DNA of 64,000 bases from contig NZ_PVTI01000004.1 of the NCBI RefSeq assembly GCF_003002895.1, positions 1 to 64,000 on the forward strand, given 5' to 3'. The notes beneath the pieces are model-generated. The model saw nothing but the letters and a program-made list of their open reading frames with translations. It searched no databases and had not been told where the DNA came from. Positions within the stretch are counted from its first letter, which is position 1. Every line of letters begins with the position of its first letter. Below, one piece after another: positions 1 through 8,260 of the stretch. Source of the DNA: Knoellia remsis. GTDB lineage: Bacteria; Actinomycetota; Actinomycetes; Actinomycetales; Dermatophilaceae. The position numbers and the translations under genes were made by a program.

Positions 1-107
1 TGAGCGGCCGGCCGACACCCGGGAAGCGGGCGGCATACGCGCAGTGAGCGGCCGGCCGACACCCGGGAAGCGGGCGGCATACGCGCAGTGAGCGGACGGC
101 ATACGGA
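1..107. repeat. 44-bp tandem direct repeat, two full copies and a partial third
   Basis: Bases 1-44 and 45-88 are identical. A third copy starts at 89 with TGAGCGG and then jumps to the 3' part of the unit, ACGGCATACG. Each unit ends with the octamer CGGCATAC followed by GCGCAG. The array may continue to the left of the window. It lies directly upstream of the promoter of the murA-like gene. No protein is expected here. Confidence 0.9.
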
Positions 108-121
108 ATGCGCCGCGGAAC

Positions 122-149
122 TTGCGTTATCTCATATCTGACATACGCT
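122..149 (+). promoter_or_regulatory. promoter of the murA-like gene, probably leaderless
   Basis: A TTGCGT -35-like hexamer (122-127), a 16-nt spacer and a TACGCT -10-like hexamer (144-149) sit just before the ATG at 157, seven nt after the -10. No Shine-Dalgarno sequence is present. The spacing fits a transcript starting at or next to the ATG. The spacer is AT-rich for this genome. It could hold an operator for the HTH domain encoded downstream, but that is speculation. Confidence 0.55.
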
Positions 150-156
150 GTTCGGC

Positions 157-1692
157 ATGACTGAGTCCAGCTACCTCACCCGGATCGGGACCCTCATCAG
201 GGACGCGCGCCGCCACCAGGGCCTGACCCAGAACGAGCTCGCCGACAAGCTCGGCACGAGCCAGTCCGCCGTCGCCCGCATCGAGCAGGGCCGGCAGAAC
301 CTCAGCCTCGAGATGCTCGCCCGCGTGGGCGAAACCCTCGGCAGCGAGTTCGTCTCGCTCGGCCACAGCGGCCCGCAGCACCTGCGCATCGAGGGCGGCA
401 AGAAGCTCTCCGGCTCCATCCCCGTCAAGACGAGCAAGAACGCTGCCGTCGGCCTGCTCTGCGCCGCCCTGCTCAACAAGGGCCGCACGACCCTGCGCAA
501 CCTCGCGCGCATCGAGGAGGTCAACCGGATCATCGAGGTGCTCACGTCGATGGGCGTCAAGGTCCGCTGGCTCCCCGACAGCAGCGACCTCGAGATCATC
601 CCGCCGGCCGAGCTCGACCTCGCCGCGATCGACGTCGCGGCGGCGCGCCGCACGCGCACGGTGATCATGTTCCTCGGTCCGCTGCTGCACCAGTTCGACA
701 CGTTCTCCCTGCCGTATGCCGGTGGGTGTGACCTCGGCACGCGCACCGTCGAGCCGCACCTCACCGCGCTCAAGGCGTTCGGTCTCGACGTCACCGCGAC
801 GCACGGCTTCTACGAGGCCAAGGTCGACCGGACGGTCCACCCGGAGAAGGCCATCGTCCTCACCGAGCGCGGCGACACCGTCACCGAGAACGCGCTCTTC
901 GCGGCCGCCCTCAACCCCGGCACGACGATCATCCGCAACGCGTCGTCGAACTACATGGTCCAGGACGTCTGCTTCTTCCTGCAGGAGCTCGGCGTCGAGA
1001 TCGAGGGTGTCGGCACGACGACGCTCAAGGTCACCGGCCTCGAGTCGATCGACGTCGACGTGGAGTACGCCCCGAGCGAGGACCCGATCGAGGCGATGAG
1101 CCTCATCGCGGCTGCGGTCGTCACCGAGTCCTCGATCACCATCGAGCGGGCGCCGATCGAGTTCCTCGAGATCGAGATGGCGACCCTCGAGGGCATGGGC
1201 CTGCAGTACGAGCTGTCCGAGGAGTACCTCGCCAAGAACGGCCGCACGCGGCTCGCCGACATCACCATCCTCCCGAGCGACCTCACCGCGCCGATCGACA
1301 AGATCGCGCCGATGCCGTTCCCGGGGCTCAACATCGACAACCTGCCGTTCTTCGCGCTCATCGCGGCCTGCGCCGAGGGCACGACCATGATCCACGACTG
1401 GGTCTACGAGAACCGCGCGATCTACCTCACCGAGCTGACCAAGGTCGGCGGGACGGTGCAGCTGCTCGACCCGCACCGGGTCATGATCACCGGCAAGACG
1501 CCGAAGTGGCGCCCGGCCGAGGTCATGTGCCCGCCGGCGCTGCGTCCCGGTGTCGTCGTGCTGCTTGCCATGCTCGCGGCGAACGGCACGTCGGTGCTGC
1601 GCAACGTCTACGTCATCAACCGCGGCTACGAGGACCTCGCCGAGCGCCTCAACGCCCTGGGCGCGACGATCGAGATCTTCCGCGACATCTGA
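157..1692 (+). CDS. Xre-family HTH domain fused to a MurA-like enolpyruvyl transferase
   Basis: The protein has 511 aa, about 90 more than usual MurA (about 420). Residues 10-60 form an Xre/Cro-type helix-turn-helix (LTQNELADKLGTSQSAVARIE). From about residue 75 to the end it is an EPSP-synthase/MurA fold. K94-N95 in KTSKNAA match the MurA substrate-binding Lys-Asn. C191 in GGCDLGTR matches the PEP-binding, fosfomycin-target Cys. LRPG near the C-terminus keeps the conserved Arg. The loop normally FPTDxQ reads FPGLNIDNLP, so this site is altered. MurA enzymes start peptidoglycan synthesis by adding PEP to UDP-GlcNAc in the cytoplasm. Whether this one is the housekeeping enzyme or a DNA-binding paralogue cannot be decided here. 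The start is set by the -10 box seven nt upstream. Confidence 0.85.
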   Translation: MTESSYLTRIGTLIRDARRHQGLTQNELADKLGTSQSAVARIEQGRQNLSLEMLARVGETLGSEFVSLGHSGPQHLRIEGGKKLSGSIPVKTSKNAAVGLLCAALLNKGRTTLRNLARIEEVNRIIEVLTSMGVKVRWLPDSSDLEIIPPAELDLAAIDVAAARRTRTVIMFLGPLLHQFDTFSLPYAGGCDLGTRTVEPHLTALKAFGLDVTATHGFYEAKVDRTVHPEKAIVLTERGDTVTENALFAAALNPGTTIIRNASSNYMVQDVCFFLQELGVEIEGVGTTTLKVTGLESIDVDVEYAPSEDPIEAMSLIAAAVVTESSITIERAPIEFLEIEMATLEGMGLQYELSEEYLAKNGRTRLADITILPSDLTAPIDKIAPMPFPGLNIDNLPFFALIAACAEGTTMIHDWVYENRAIYLTELTKVGGTVQLLDPHRVMITGKTPKWRPAEVMCPPALRPGVVVLLAMLAANGTSVLRNVYVINRGYEDLAERLNALGATIEIFRDI

Positions 1693-1871
1693 GCCATCCC
1701 CTGCTGGGAGAGTCGTTCCTTGCTGGGTGAGCTGGCCCCTCGGCGCGTGAGTCGTCCCTTACTGGGTGAGCTGTCCCTCCCTGCATGAGTCGTCCCTTGA
1801 TAGAGGGACGAGTCAGCAGCAAAGGGACGAGTCAGCAGCGAAGGGGCGACTCGACAGCGCTGGGGGGCTCG
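1690..1871. repeat. 19-bp repeat array 1: six forward units, then inverted units
   Basis: Forward units start at 1691, 1710, 1729, 1749, 1768 and 1787, a 19-bp step with one of 20. They read GAG-TCGTCCCT (type A) or GAG-CTGTCCCT (type B), mostly alternating, then usually a CTGGGT-like end. After 1797 the units turn round: AGGGACGAGTC at 1804-1814, then inverted units anchored at 1833, 1852 and about 1870. The central pair 1787-1797/1804-1814 forms a hairpin with one mismatch. The first unit begins inside the TGA stop of the murA-like gene. This fills the 289-bp gap before the next gene; I see no coding potential. Confidence 0.85.
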
Positions 1872-1981
1872 CCAGCGCAGCAGCAGCGCACCGCTGGTCC
1901 AGCACCGCGACTCGTCCGGCACCGCGACGCGGCCTGTGGATGACGGCGCCGTCGCCGTCGCGAAAACTGTCACGATCGAGC

Positions 1982-2941
1982 ATGGCCACACAGCGACCCA
2001 CGCCGTTCGACCCGACGCTGCTGCGCGCGACGGCTGATCTGCGCCGTCTCGGCGAGGATCCCGGCGCGCGCGATGCCGACGGGGCGGCCACGTGGGCTCG
2101 AGTTCGCCATGGGGTCGTCGTCGGCGCGCCGGAGTGGAAGCGTTCGACGCCTGAGCAACGACACGCTGCCCTCGTCCACGCGACGGCCATGCACGTGCGT
2201 GGTGACACGATCCCGACGTTCTCACATGCCGCGGCGGCGGCGGTGTGGCGGCTCCCCCGGGTCTCCGCGTGGCCGGCGCGCGTCGACGTCCTGACCACGA
2301 AGGCCCGGCGTTCGTCGGACACGATGCGGCGCCACCTCGGCCAGCCCGGCATGGTCGAGACCGTCGACGGGCTACCTGTCACGTCGCTGACCCGCACGCT
2401 CATCGACATCGCGCGGACCGAGGACCTCAAGGACGCTGTCGCGGCGATGGACCATGCCCTCCATCACGCACTGTGCACGCGTGAGCAGCTGCGCGCCGAA
2501 CTGGACCTCGTCCCCGCCGGTGCTCGGGGCCGCGCCCAAGCCGAGCTGGCCGTCAGCCTCGCCGACCCGGGGGCGATGTCCGTGGGCGAGTCGCTCTCGA
2601 GGGTTCAGATGTTCCGGTTCAACCTGCCGCGCCCTCAGCTGCAGGTTCGGATCGAGGACGCCGACGGACTGGCTGGGGTGTGTGACTTCGGCTGGGTCGG
2701 GCTCGGGACCCTCGGCGAGTTCGACGGGCGCAAGAAGTACGGTCTGGATGGCTTGGAGGGCGACCGCGTTGCCGAGGTGATGTGGCGCGAGAAGAAGCGT
2801 GAGGACCGGATTCGGGCTCGCGGGCACCGGATGGCCCGATGGGTGTGGGCCGACGCTGCCGACGGCTCCCGGATGGTGCGCATCCTGGCCGCTCAGGGTG
2901 TGCGTCCCACGCGCAGGAACACATGGCTCGACGCCGCCTGA
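1982..2941 (+). CDS. AbiEi/DUF559-like protein with a PD-(D/E)XK-type motif, function unknown
   Basis: The protein has 319 aa and no signal peptide or membrane segment. An N-terminal part contains the SHAAAAAVWRLP stretch seen in actinobacterial AbiEi-like proteins. Residues 130-145 (GLPVTSLTRTLIDIAR) are also typical of that group. The C-terminal part has D235 in VCDFGW and E246-x-D248-x-x-K251 in GEFDGRKKY, matching the D...ExDGxxK layout of Vsr/DUF559 nuclease-fold proteins. The ATG at 1982 was chosen because the region further upstream is repeat array 1 and gives only low-complexity peptide. No partner toxin or antitoxin is next to it. The gene is framed on both sides by related 19-bp repeat arrays. 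Nuclease activity is inferred from the motif only. Confidence 0.6.
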   Translation: MATQRPTPFDPTLLRATADLRRLGEDPGARDADGAATWARVRHGVVVGAPEWKRSTPEQRHAALVHATAMHVRGDTIPTFSHAAAAAVWRLPRVSAWPARVDVLTTKARRSSDTMRRHLGQPGMVETVDGLPVTSLTRTLIDIARTEDLKDAVAAMDHALHHALCTREQLRAELDLVPAGARGRAQAELAVSLADPGAMSVGESLSRVQMFRFNLPRPQLQVRIEDADGLAGVCDFGWVGLGTLGEFDGRKKYGLDGLEGDRVAEVMWREKKREDRIRARGHRMARWVWADAADGSRMVRILAAQGVRPTRRNTWLDAA

Positions 2942-3000
2942 GCGAGGAGCCTGCCCAAGCACCCGCACGAGTCAACCGCGCGGCAGGCGCGAGCAGCAGC

Positions 3001-3219
3001 GAGTTGTCGCTCCCGGCACAAGTCGTCCCCCGGCTGCTGAGTTGCCCCTCCCTGCACGAGTCGTCCCCAGGCTGCTGAGTTGCCCCTCCCTGCACGAGTC
3101 GTCCCCTGGCTGCTCAGTCGTCCCTCCATGCAGGGACGACTCACCCAGAAAGGGACGAGTCACCACGGCAGGGGCAGCTCACCGCGACAGGGACAGCTCA
3201 CCACGACAGTGGCAGCTCA
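3001..3219. repeat. 19-bp repeat array 2: seven forward units, then five inverted units
   Basis: Forward units start at 3001, 3020, 3039, 3058, 3077, 3096 and 3115. Inverted units are anchored at 3142, 3161, 3180, 3199 and 3218. Both halves keep an exact 19-bp phase. Types alternate B-A-B-A-B-A-A, for example GAGTTGCCCCTCCCTGCAC and GAGTCGTCCCCAGGCTGCT, then A-A-B-B-B inverted. The centre is a perfect 10-bp hairpin: AGTCGTCCCT at 3116-3125 and AGGGACGACT at 3132-3141. The last inverted unit lies in the dxs stop codon (3217-3219). Bases 2942-3000 before it hold nothing recognisable. Confidence 0.9.
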
Positions 3220-5085
3220 GCGCAGGACGTCGAGCAGGCGCGCCGAGATCGCGTCCGGGGTGAGCCCCACCCGGTCGAGCACCTGGCCGCGCGAGCCATG
3301 GTCGAGGAAGTCGCGCGGCAGTCCGAAGAGGTCGACGGGTGCATGGATCCCGGTGTCGCACAACGCCCGTGACACATGCGTGCCCACGCCACCGGAGACC
3401 GAGTTGTCCTCCACGACCGCGACCCGACCGGCACTGCGGGCCAGCTCCACCACGGCGTCGGGCACCGGCAGCGCCCACACCGGGTCGACCACGCGCACCC
3501 GCAGCCCCTCGGCACCGAGCTTCTCGGCGACAGTGAGCGACGGCGCGACCATCGCACCGACGGCGACGAGCAGCAGGTCGACCTCCCCGTCGTCGGGCTC
3601 GGCGAGGATGTCGACGCCGTCGACGGTGCGCACGGCCTCGATGGCCTCACCGACCGAGCCCTTCGGGAAGCGGATCACCGTGGGCCCGTCCGACACGTCG
3701 ACCGCGGCGCGCAGCGCGACCGGGATCTGCTGACCGTCACGCGGCGCGGCGAGGCGCAGTCCGGGCACGATCCCGGCGATCGACATGTCCCACATGCCGT
3801 GGTGCGACGCGCCGTCGGGGCCGGTGATCCCCGACCGGTCCAGCACGAAGGTCACTCCCGCGCGATGCAGCGCACAGTCCATGAGGAGCTGGTCGAACGC
3901 CCGGTTGAGGAAGGTGGCATAGATCGCGACGACCGGATGCAGACCGGCATACGCCAACCCAGCAGCCATCGTCGTGGCGTGTTGCTCGGCGATGCCGACG
4001 TCGAAGGTGCGCTCCGGGAACCGCTCGCTGAAGGCCTCGAGTCCGACGGGGATCATCATCGCGGCGGTGATGGCGACGACGTCGTCGCGCTCCTCGCCGA
4101 TCTCGACGAGGGCGTCGCTGAACTCGTCGGTCCACGACCGGCCGGAGATCTCGAGCGGCAGGCCGGTCTCGGGGTTGATGACGCCGACGGCGTGGAACTG
4201 GTCCCCGACGTGGTTCATGGCGTGGTCGTAGCCGCGGCCCTTCTGGGTGATCGCGTGGACGAGCACCGGCCCGCCATAGGCCCGGGCACGCCGCAGCGCC
4301 GCCTCGAGCGCGGCCACGTCGTGGCCGTCGACCGGGCCGACGTACTTGAGCCCCAGGTCCTCGAAGAGCCCCTGCGGCGCGACGATGTCCTTGATGCCCT
4401 TCTTGACGCCGTGCAGCGTCTCGTACATCGCGCCGCCGACGACGGGCGTGCGGTTGAGGGTGTGCTTGCCCCAGTCGAGGAAGCGCTCGTAGCCGCGGGT
4501 CGTGCGCAGCGTCGCAAGGTGGTCGGCGAGGCCGCCGCGCGTCGGGGCGTAGGAGCGTTCGTTGTCGTTGACGATGATGACGAGCGGCAGGTCGCGCTCG
4601 GCCGCGATGTTGTTGATGGCCTCCCAGGCCATGCCACCGGTGAGGGCACCGTCGCCGATGACCGCGACGGTGTGCCGGTCCCGTTCCCCCGCGACGGCGC
4701 GCCCCGCGGCGATGCCGTGGGCCCAGGACAGTGAGCTCGACGCGTGCGAGCTCTCGACGATGTCGTGCTCGGACTCGGACCGGCTCGGGTAGCCGGACAG
4801 CCCTCCCTGGGTTCGCAGGCCGGAGAAGTCATGACGCCCGGTGAGCAGCTTGTGCACGTAGGACTGGTGGCCGGTGTCGAAGACGACGGCGTCACGCGGG
4901 CTGTCGAAGACGCGGTGGATCGCCATCGTCAGCTCGACGACGCCGAGGTTCGGGCCGAGGTGGCCACCGGTGCGCGACACCTCCTCGACGAGGAAGGTCC
5001 GGATCTCCTCGGCCAGCGTGTCCAGCTCGCCGCGGCTCAGCGCCTTGACGTCCTCGGGGCCCTGGATGCCCTCCAACACGCTCAC
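3217..5085 (-). CDS. dxs: 1-deoxy-D-xylulose-5-phosphate synthase
   Basis: DXS joins pyruvate and glyceraldehyde 3-phosphate into DXP, the first step of the MEP isoprenoid pathway and a supply for thiamine and pyridoxal. The 622-aa length is normal. The thiamine-diphosphate binding signature [16 protein letters not shown] is present, as is the N-terminal [20 protein letters not shown] segment typical of DXS. The second half carries the transketolase pyrimidine-binding and C-terminal domains. The GTG at 5085 is preceded by an AAAGG-like ribosome site. A TAGACT -10-like box lies about 40 nt upstream on the same strand. Its stop codon is overlapped by repeat array 2. Confidence 0.96.
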   Translation of the reverse strand: MSVLEGIQGPEDVKALSRGELDTLAEEIRTFLVEEVSRTGGHLGPNLGVVELTMAIHRVFDSPRDAVVFDTGHQSYVHKLLTGRHDFSGLRTQGGLSGYPSRSESEHDIVESSHASSSLSWAHGIAAGRAVAGERDRHTVAVIGDGALTGGMAWEAINNIAAERDLPLVIIVNDNERSYAPTRGGLADHLATLRTTRGYERFLDWGKHTLNRTPVVGGAMYETLHGVKKGIKDIVAPQGLFEDLGLKYVGPVDGHDVAALEAALRRARAYGGPVLVHAITQKGRGYDHAMNHVGDQFHAVGVINPETGLPLEISGRSWTDEFSDALVEIGEERDDVVAITAAMMIPVGLEAFSERFPERTFDVGIAEQHATTMAAGLAYAGLHPVVAIYATFLNRAFDQLLMDCALHRAGVTFVLDRSGITGPDGASHHGMWDMSIAGIVPGLRLAAPRDGQQIPVALRAAVDVSDGPTVIRFPKGSVGEAIEAVRTVDGVDILAEPDDGEVDLLLVAVGAMVAPSLTVAEKLGAEGLRVRVVDPVWALPVPDAVVELARSAGRVAVVEDNSVSGGVGTHVSRALCDTGIHAPVDLFGLPRDFLDHGSRGQVLDRVGLTPDAISARLLDVLR

Positions 5086-5203
5086 GCCATCAACCTTTCG
5101 TTCCCTCGGTGTGTCATCTGCTCGAGTCTAAGTGCCCGGTGCTGCGCCTGCGCGCACGCACGCGCGGCACACGGGCAGTCTTCACCTGCCCCACAGATCC
5201 CGA

Positions 5204-5659
5204 CTACAGACGCGGCACGAAGTGATGCCCCTGCATCGCCTCGAGCACCAGGCCGGCGGCGCGACGGGCCGCGAGCAGCCGCGCCCCCTCGGCCTCGAGT
5301 GCGGCGAGGGCGGCGGCGACGCCCTCCGGCTCGACGTGCTCGGCGAGGTCGACCCGCAGGCCTCGGTATGCCGTCCGCATCGCTCCCAGCTGCGCGTCGA
5401 GGTGGTGCGTGGTCACCCAGGCGAGGGCGACCGGATGCCGGCGCCACACGGCATACATGCGGTAGTCCGACGGGCAGTGGTCGAGGAGCCAGCCGACGGC
5501 GGGCACCTGCCAGCCGGTCGCCTGCGGGGGCGGCACCCGGTCCGGCCAGCCCGGCGGTCCCGGTCGCCGGGAGCCTCCCGGGGCGCCGGGGCTCGCCGCC
5601 CGGCGCAGGGGCGGCGGGCTCACCGGTGCGGCGCGGCGAGCCTCAGCCGATTCGTACAT
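5204..5659 (-). CDS. conserved actinobacterial protein of unknown function
   Basis: The protein has 151 aa. Its proline/arginine-rich N-terminus is followed by an ordered domain starting near QATGWQVPAVGWLLDHCPSDYR and ending in LVLEAMQGHHFVPRL. It has no signal peptide and no membrane segment. The family looks familiar from actinobacterial genomes but I cannot assign a function. The ATG at 5659 is chosen over upstream in-frame starts because TAGAAT lies exactly seven nt before it, a leaderless layout repeated elsewhere in the window. It is divergent from the sulfite reductase operon, and the two share a 130-bp promoter region. Confidence 0.7.
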   Translation of the reverse strand: MYESAEARRAAPVSPPPLRRAASPGAPGGSRRPGPPGWPDRVPPPQATGWQVPAVGWLLDHCPSDYRMYAVWRRHPVALAWVTTHHLDAQLGAMRTAYRGLRVDLAEHVEPEGVAAALAALEAEGARLLAARRAAGLVLEAMQGHHFVPRL

Positions 5660-5666
5660 GTGTTCG

Positions 5667-5739
5667 ATTCTAGGGCCACGGTCATAGGGGCGGTCACATC
5701 GTGGACCGCTCCACGATCGCCATAACCGCGACTTATGCT
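5667..5739. promoter_or_regulatory. divergent promoter region with a palindromic operator candidate
   Basis: On the minus strand TAGAAT (5667-5672) lies seven nt before the ATG of the hypothetical gene. On the plus strand TATGCT (5734-5739) is a -10 candidate for sir. Between them is a perfect palindrome, ATCGTGGA-CCGC-TCCACGAT (5698-5717), whose right half overlaps the -35 position of the sir promoter. This position suits a repressor or activator of sulfur assimilation. The regulator is not in the window. Confidence 0.5.
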
Positions 5740-5789
5740 TTCCATCAGCACAACCGCTGCATCCACTCCCCTGCCGAGAAAGCGAGCCC

Positions 5790-7490
5790 ATGACGACCGT
5801 CGCCCCGAACCGCGCCCTGAGACCACCTCGCACCGGGCGGTCCAACGGTCAGTGGGCGGTCGACGGGCGTGAGCCGCTCAACCACAACGAGACGTTCAAG
5901 GCGCACGACAACGGCCTCAACGTCCGTGAGCGGATCGAGACCGTCTACGCCCGCGAAGGGTTCGACGCCATCCCGAGTGACGACCTCCACGGCCGGTTCC
6001 GCTGGTGGGGCCTCTACACCCAGCGCAAGGCCGGGATCGACGGCGGCCGCACCGCGCAGCTCGAGCCGCACGAGCTCGAGGACAAGTACTTCATGATGCG
6101 GGTGCGCAGCGACGGCCAGGCGCTCAGCGCCGAGCAGCTGCGCGTCCTCGGCGACATCTCGACCGACTTCGCCCGCGGCAGCGCCGACATCAGCGACCGG
6201 CAGAACATCCAGTACCACTGGATCGCGATCGAGGACGTGCCCGAGATCTGGCGCCGGCTCGAGGCCGTCGGGCTGCAGACGACCGAGGCGTGTGGCGACA
6301 CCCCGCGCGGCTTCCTCGGCAGCCCGGTCGCCGGCATCGCCGCCGACGAGATCATCGACCCGACGCCGGTCATCCGCGAGATCACGACGCGCTGGCTCGG
6401 CGACCCCGAGCTGTCCAACCTGCCGCGCAAGTTCAAGACCGCGATCACCGGCCACCCGAGCCTCGACGTCGTCCACGAGATCAACGACGTCTCGCTCGTC
6501 GGCGTCGTCCACCCCGAGCTCGGCCCCGGCTTCGACCTCTGGGTCGGTGGCGGACTCTCGACCGCCCCTCGGCTCGCCGAGCGCATCGGCGTCTTCGTCT
6601 CCGAGGCCGACGCCCCCGACGTGTGGCACGGCGTCATCTCGATCTTCCGCGACTACGGCTTCCGCCGGATGCGGACCAAGGCGCGCCTGAAGTTCCTCCT
6701 CGCCGAGTGGGGGCCCGAGAAGTTCCGCGAGGTCCTCGAGACCGAGTACCTCGGCCGCGCCCTGCCCGACGGCCCGGCACCCCAGCCCGCGACCGGCCCC
6801 GGCGACCACGTCGGCGTCCACCGCCAGAAGGACGGCCGCTTCTATGTCGGTGCCGCCCCCACCGTCGGCCGCGTCGGCGGCGGCGTGCTCTCCGGGCTCG
6901 CCGACCTCGTCGAGCGGACCGGCTCCGACGCCGTCCGGCTCACCGCCCACCAGAAGCTCGTCGTCCTCGGCGTCCCCGAGGACCAGGTCGACACCCTCGT
7001 CGCGGGACTCGGCGAGCTCGGCCTCACGACGACGCCGAGCCCGTTCCGGCGCACGACGATGGCGTGCACCGGCATCGAGTTCTGCAAGCTCGCCATCGTC
7101 GACACCAAGGACACCGCCGTCGCCGTCATCGCCGAGCTCGAGGAGCGGCTCCGGGGCATCGAGCTCGACACCCCGATCTCGTTGCACGTCAACGGATGCC
7201 CGAACTCCTGCGCCCGCATCCAGACCGCCGACATCGGCCTCAAGGGGCTCATCACGACGACCGACGCCGGTGACCAGGTGCCCGGCTTCCAGGTGCACCT
7301 CGGCGGTGGCCTCGCCTCCCCCGAACGCGACGAGGCCGGTCTCGGCCGCACCGTGCGCGGGCTCAAGGTTCCCGCGGCCGACCTCGCCGACTACGTCGAG
7401 CGGCTCGTGCGTCGGTATGCCGCGCAGCGCACCTCCGCGGAGACGTTCGCCTCGTGGGCCCACCGCGTCGACGACGAGGAGCTGACATGA
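5790..7490 (+). CDS. sir: ferredoxin-dependent assimilatory sulfite reductase (NirA type)
   Basis: The enzyme reduces sulfite to sulfide with six electrons, using siroheme coupled to a [4Fe-4S] cluster. The protein has 566 aa. The cluster cysteines are C426 and C432 (CTGIEFC) and C470 and C474 (NGCPNSC), the CX5C...CX3C pattern. Y76 in WWGLYTQR and C168 in TTEACGD correspond to the Tyr-Cys pair that is covalently linked next to siroheme in mycobacterial NirA. It leads the operon sir-cysH-cysD-cysN-cobA/cysG, all overlapping. The sulfur neighbours favour sulfite over nitrite as substrate. The stop overlaps the cysH start (ATGA). Confidence 0.93.
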   Translation: MTTVAPNRALRPPRTGRSNGQWAVDGREPLNHNETFKAHDNGLNVRERIETVYAREGFDAIPSDDLHGRFRWWGLYTQRKAGIDGGRTAQLEPHELEDKYFMMRVRSDGQALSAEQLRVLGDISTDFARGSADISDRQNIQYHWIAIEDVPEIWRRLEAVGLQTTEACGDTPRGFLGSPVAGIAADEIIDPTPVIREITTRWLGDPELSNLPRKFKTAITGHPSLDVVHEINDVSLVGVVHPELGPGFDLWVGGGLSTAPRLAERIGVFVSEADAPDVWHGVISIFRDYGFRRMRTKARLKFLLAEWGPEKFREVLETEYLGRALPDGPAPQPATGPGDHVGVHRQKDGRFYVGAAPTVGRVGGGVLSGLADLVERTGSDAVRLTAHQKLVVLGVPEDQVDTLVAGLGELGLTTTPSPFRRTTMACTGIEFCKLAIVDTKDTAVAVIAELEERLRGIELDTPISLHVNGCPNSCARIQTADIGLKGLITTTDAGDQVPGFQVHLGGGLASPERDEAGLGRTVRGLKVPAADLADYVERLVRRYAAQRTSAETFASWAHRVDDEELT

Positions 7491-8260
7491 CGACGACGCC
7501 CGCGACAACGACAGGGGCACCGACCCCGCACGGCACGGCACGGCATACCGGCATCGAGTCCGCACGTCCGAAGCGCAGCATCGAGGAGCTGCGCGCCCTC
7601 GCGCTCGAGGGCGCCGAGCTCGACGACACCAACGCCGAGGGCGTCGCCCGCTGGGCCGCGCAGGCCTTCCCCGGCACCCTCGCCGTCGCCTGCAGCATGG
7701 CCGAAGGCGTTCTGCCGCACCTCATTTCGCAACACGCCCCGGGTGTCGACGTCCTGTTCCTCGAGACGGGCTACCACTTCGCCGACACCCACGGCACCCG
7801 CGCCCGCGTGGCCGACGAGCTCGACGTCACCGTCGTCGACGTCCTGCCCGAGCTCACCGTCGCCGAGCAGGACGCGAAGTACGGCCCGCGCCTCTTCGAG
7901 CGCGACCCGGCCCGTTGCTGCGCGATGCGCAAGATGGAGCCGCTGGCTCGCACGCTCGCCGGCTACGAGGCCTGGGTCACCGGCGTCCGCCGCGACGAGG
8001 CCCCGACCCGGACGAACACCCCGCTCGTGACGTTCGACGAGAAGCACGGCCTCGTCAAGGTCAACCCCCTGGTGACGTGGTCACTCGACGACGTCACGGC
8101 ATACGCGCACGAGCATTCCGTGCCCGTGAACCTGCTGATGTACGACGGCTACCCCTCGATCGGGTGCGAACCGTGCACCCAGCGCGTCGCCCCCGGAGAC
8201 GACCCACGATCCGGCCGCTGGGCCGGCCTGTCCAAGACCGAATGCGGGATCCACACATGA
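7487..8260 (+). CDS. cysH: adenylyl-sulfate (APS) reductase, 4Fe-4S type
   Basis: The enzyme reduces adenylyl sulfate to sulfite and AMP with thioredoxin. The protein has 257 aa. C144-C145 (ARCCAMRK) and C227-x-x-C230 (GCEPC) are the four [4Fe-4S] ligands typical of bacterial APS reductases; PAPS-only enzymes lack them. C253 in the C-terminal ECGIHT is the catalytic cysteine carrying the thiosulfonate. The start is the ATG at 7487 overlapping the sir stop, which implies translational coupling. No APS kinase gene is seen in the operon, in line with direct use of APS. Confidence 0.94.
   Translation: MTTTPATTTGAPTPHGTARHTGIESARPKRSIEELRALALEGAELDDTNAEGVARWAAQAFPGTLAVACSMAEGVLPHLISQHAPGVDVLFLETGYHFADTHGTRARVADELDVTVVDVLPELTVAEQDAKYGPRLFERDPARCCAMRKMEPLARTLAGYEAWVTGVRRDEAPTRTNTPLVTFDEKHGLVKVNPLVTWSLDDVTAYAHEHSVPVNLLMYDGYPSIGCEPCTQRVAPGDDPRSGRWAGLSKTECGIHT

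Noticed and set aside
127-1476. Long open frame on the minus strand opposite the murA-like gene (about 449 aa)
   Set aside because: It is the antisense of a well-supported gene, is Arg/Asp/Glu-rich and matches no fold. Such frames are common at high G+C.
1766-1981. N-terminal extension of the AbiEi/DUF559-like protein by 72 codons
   Set aside because: The extra sequence reads through repeat array 1 and gives low-complexity Ser/Arg/Ala peptide. The ATG at 1982 starts a normal domain.
1690-3219. CRISPR array
   Set aside because: The units are 19 bp with no unique spacers, change orientation in the middle and have no cas genes nearby.
5790-7490. Assimilatory nitrite reductase
   Set aside because: Same family, but the operon with cysH, cysD and cysN and the Tyr-Cys pair of the NirA-type sulfite reductase favour sulfite.
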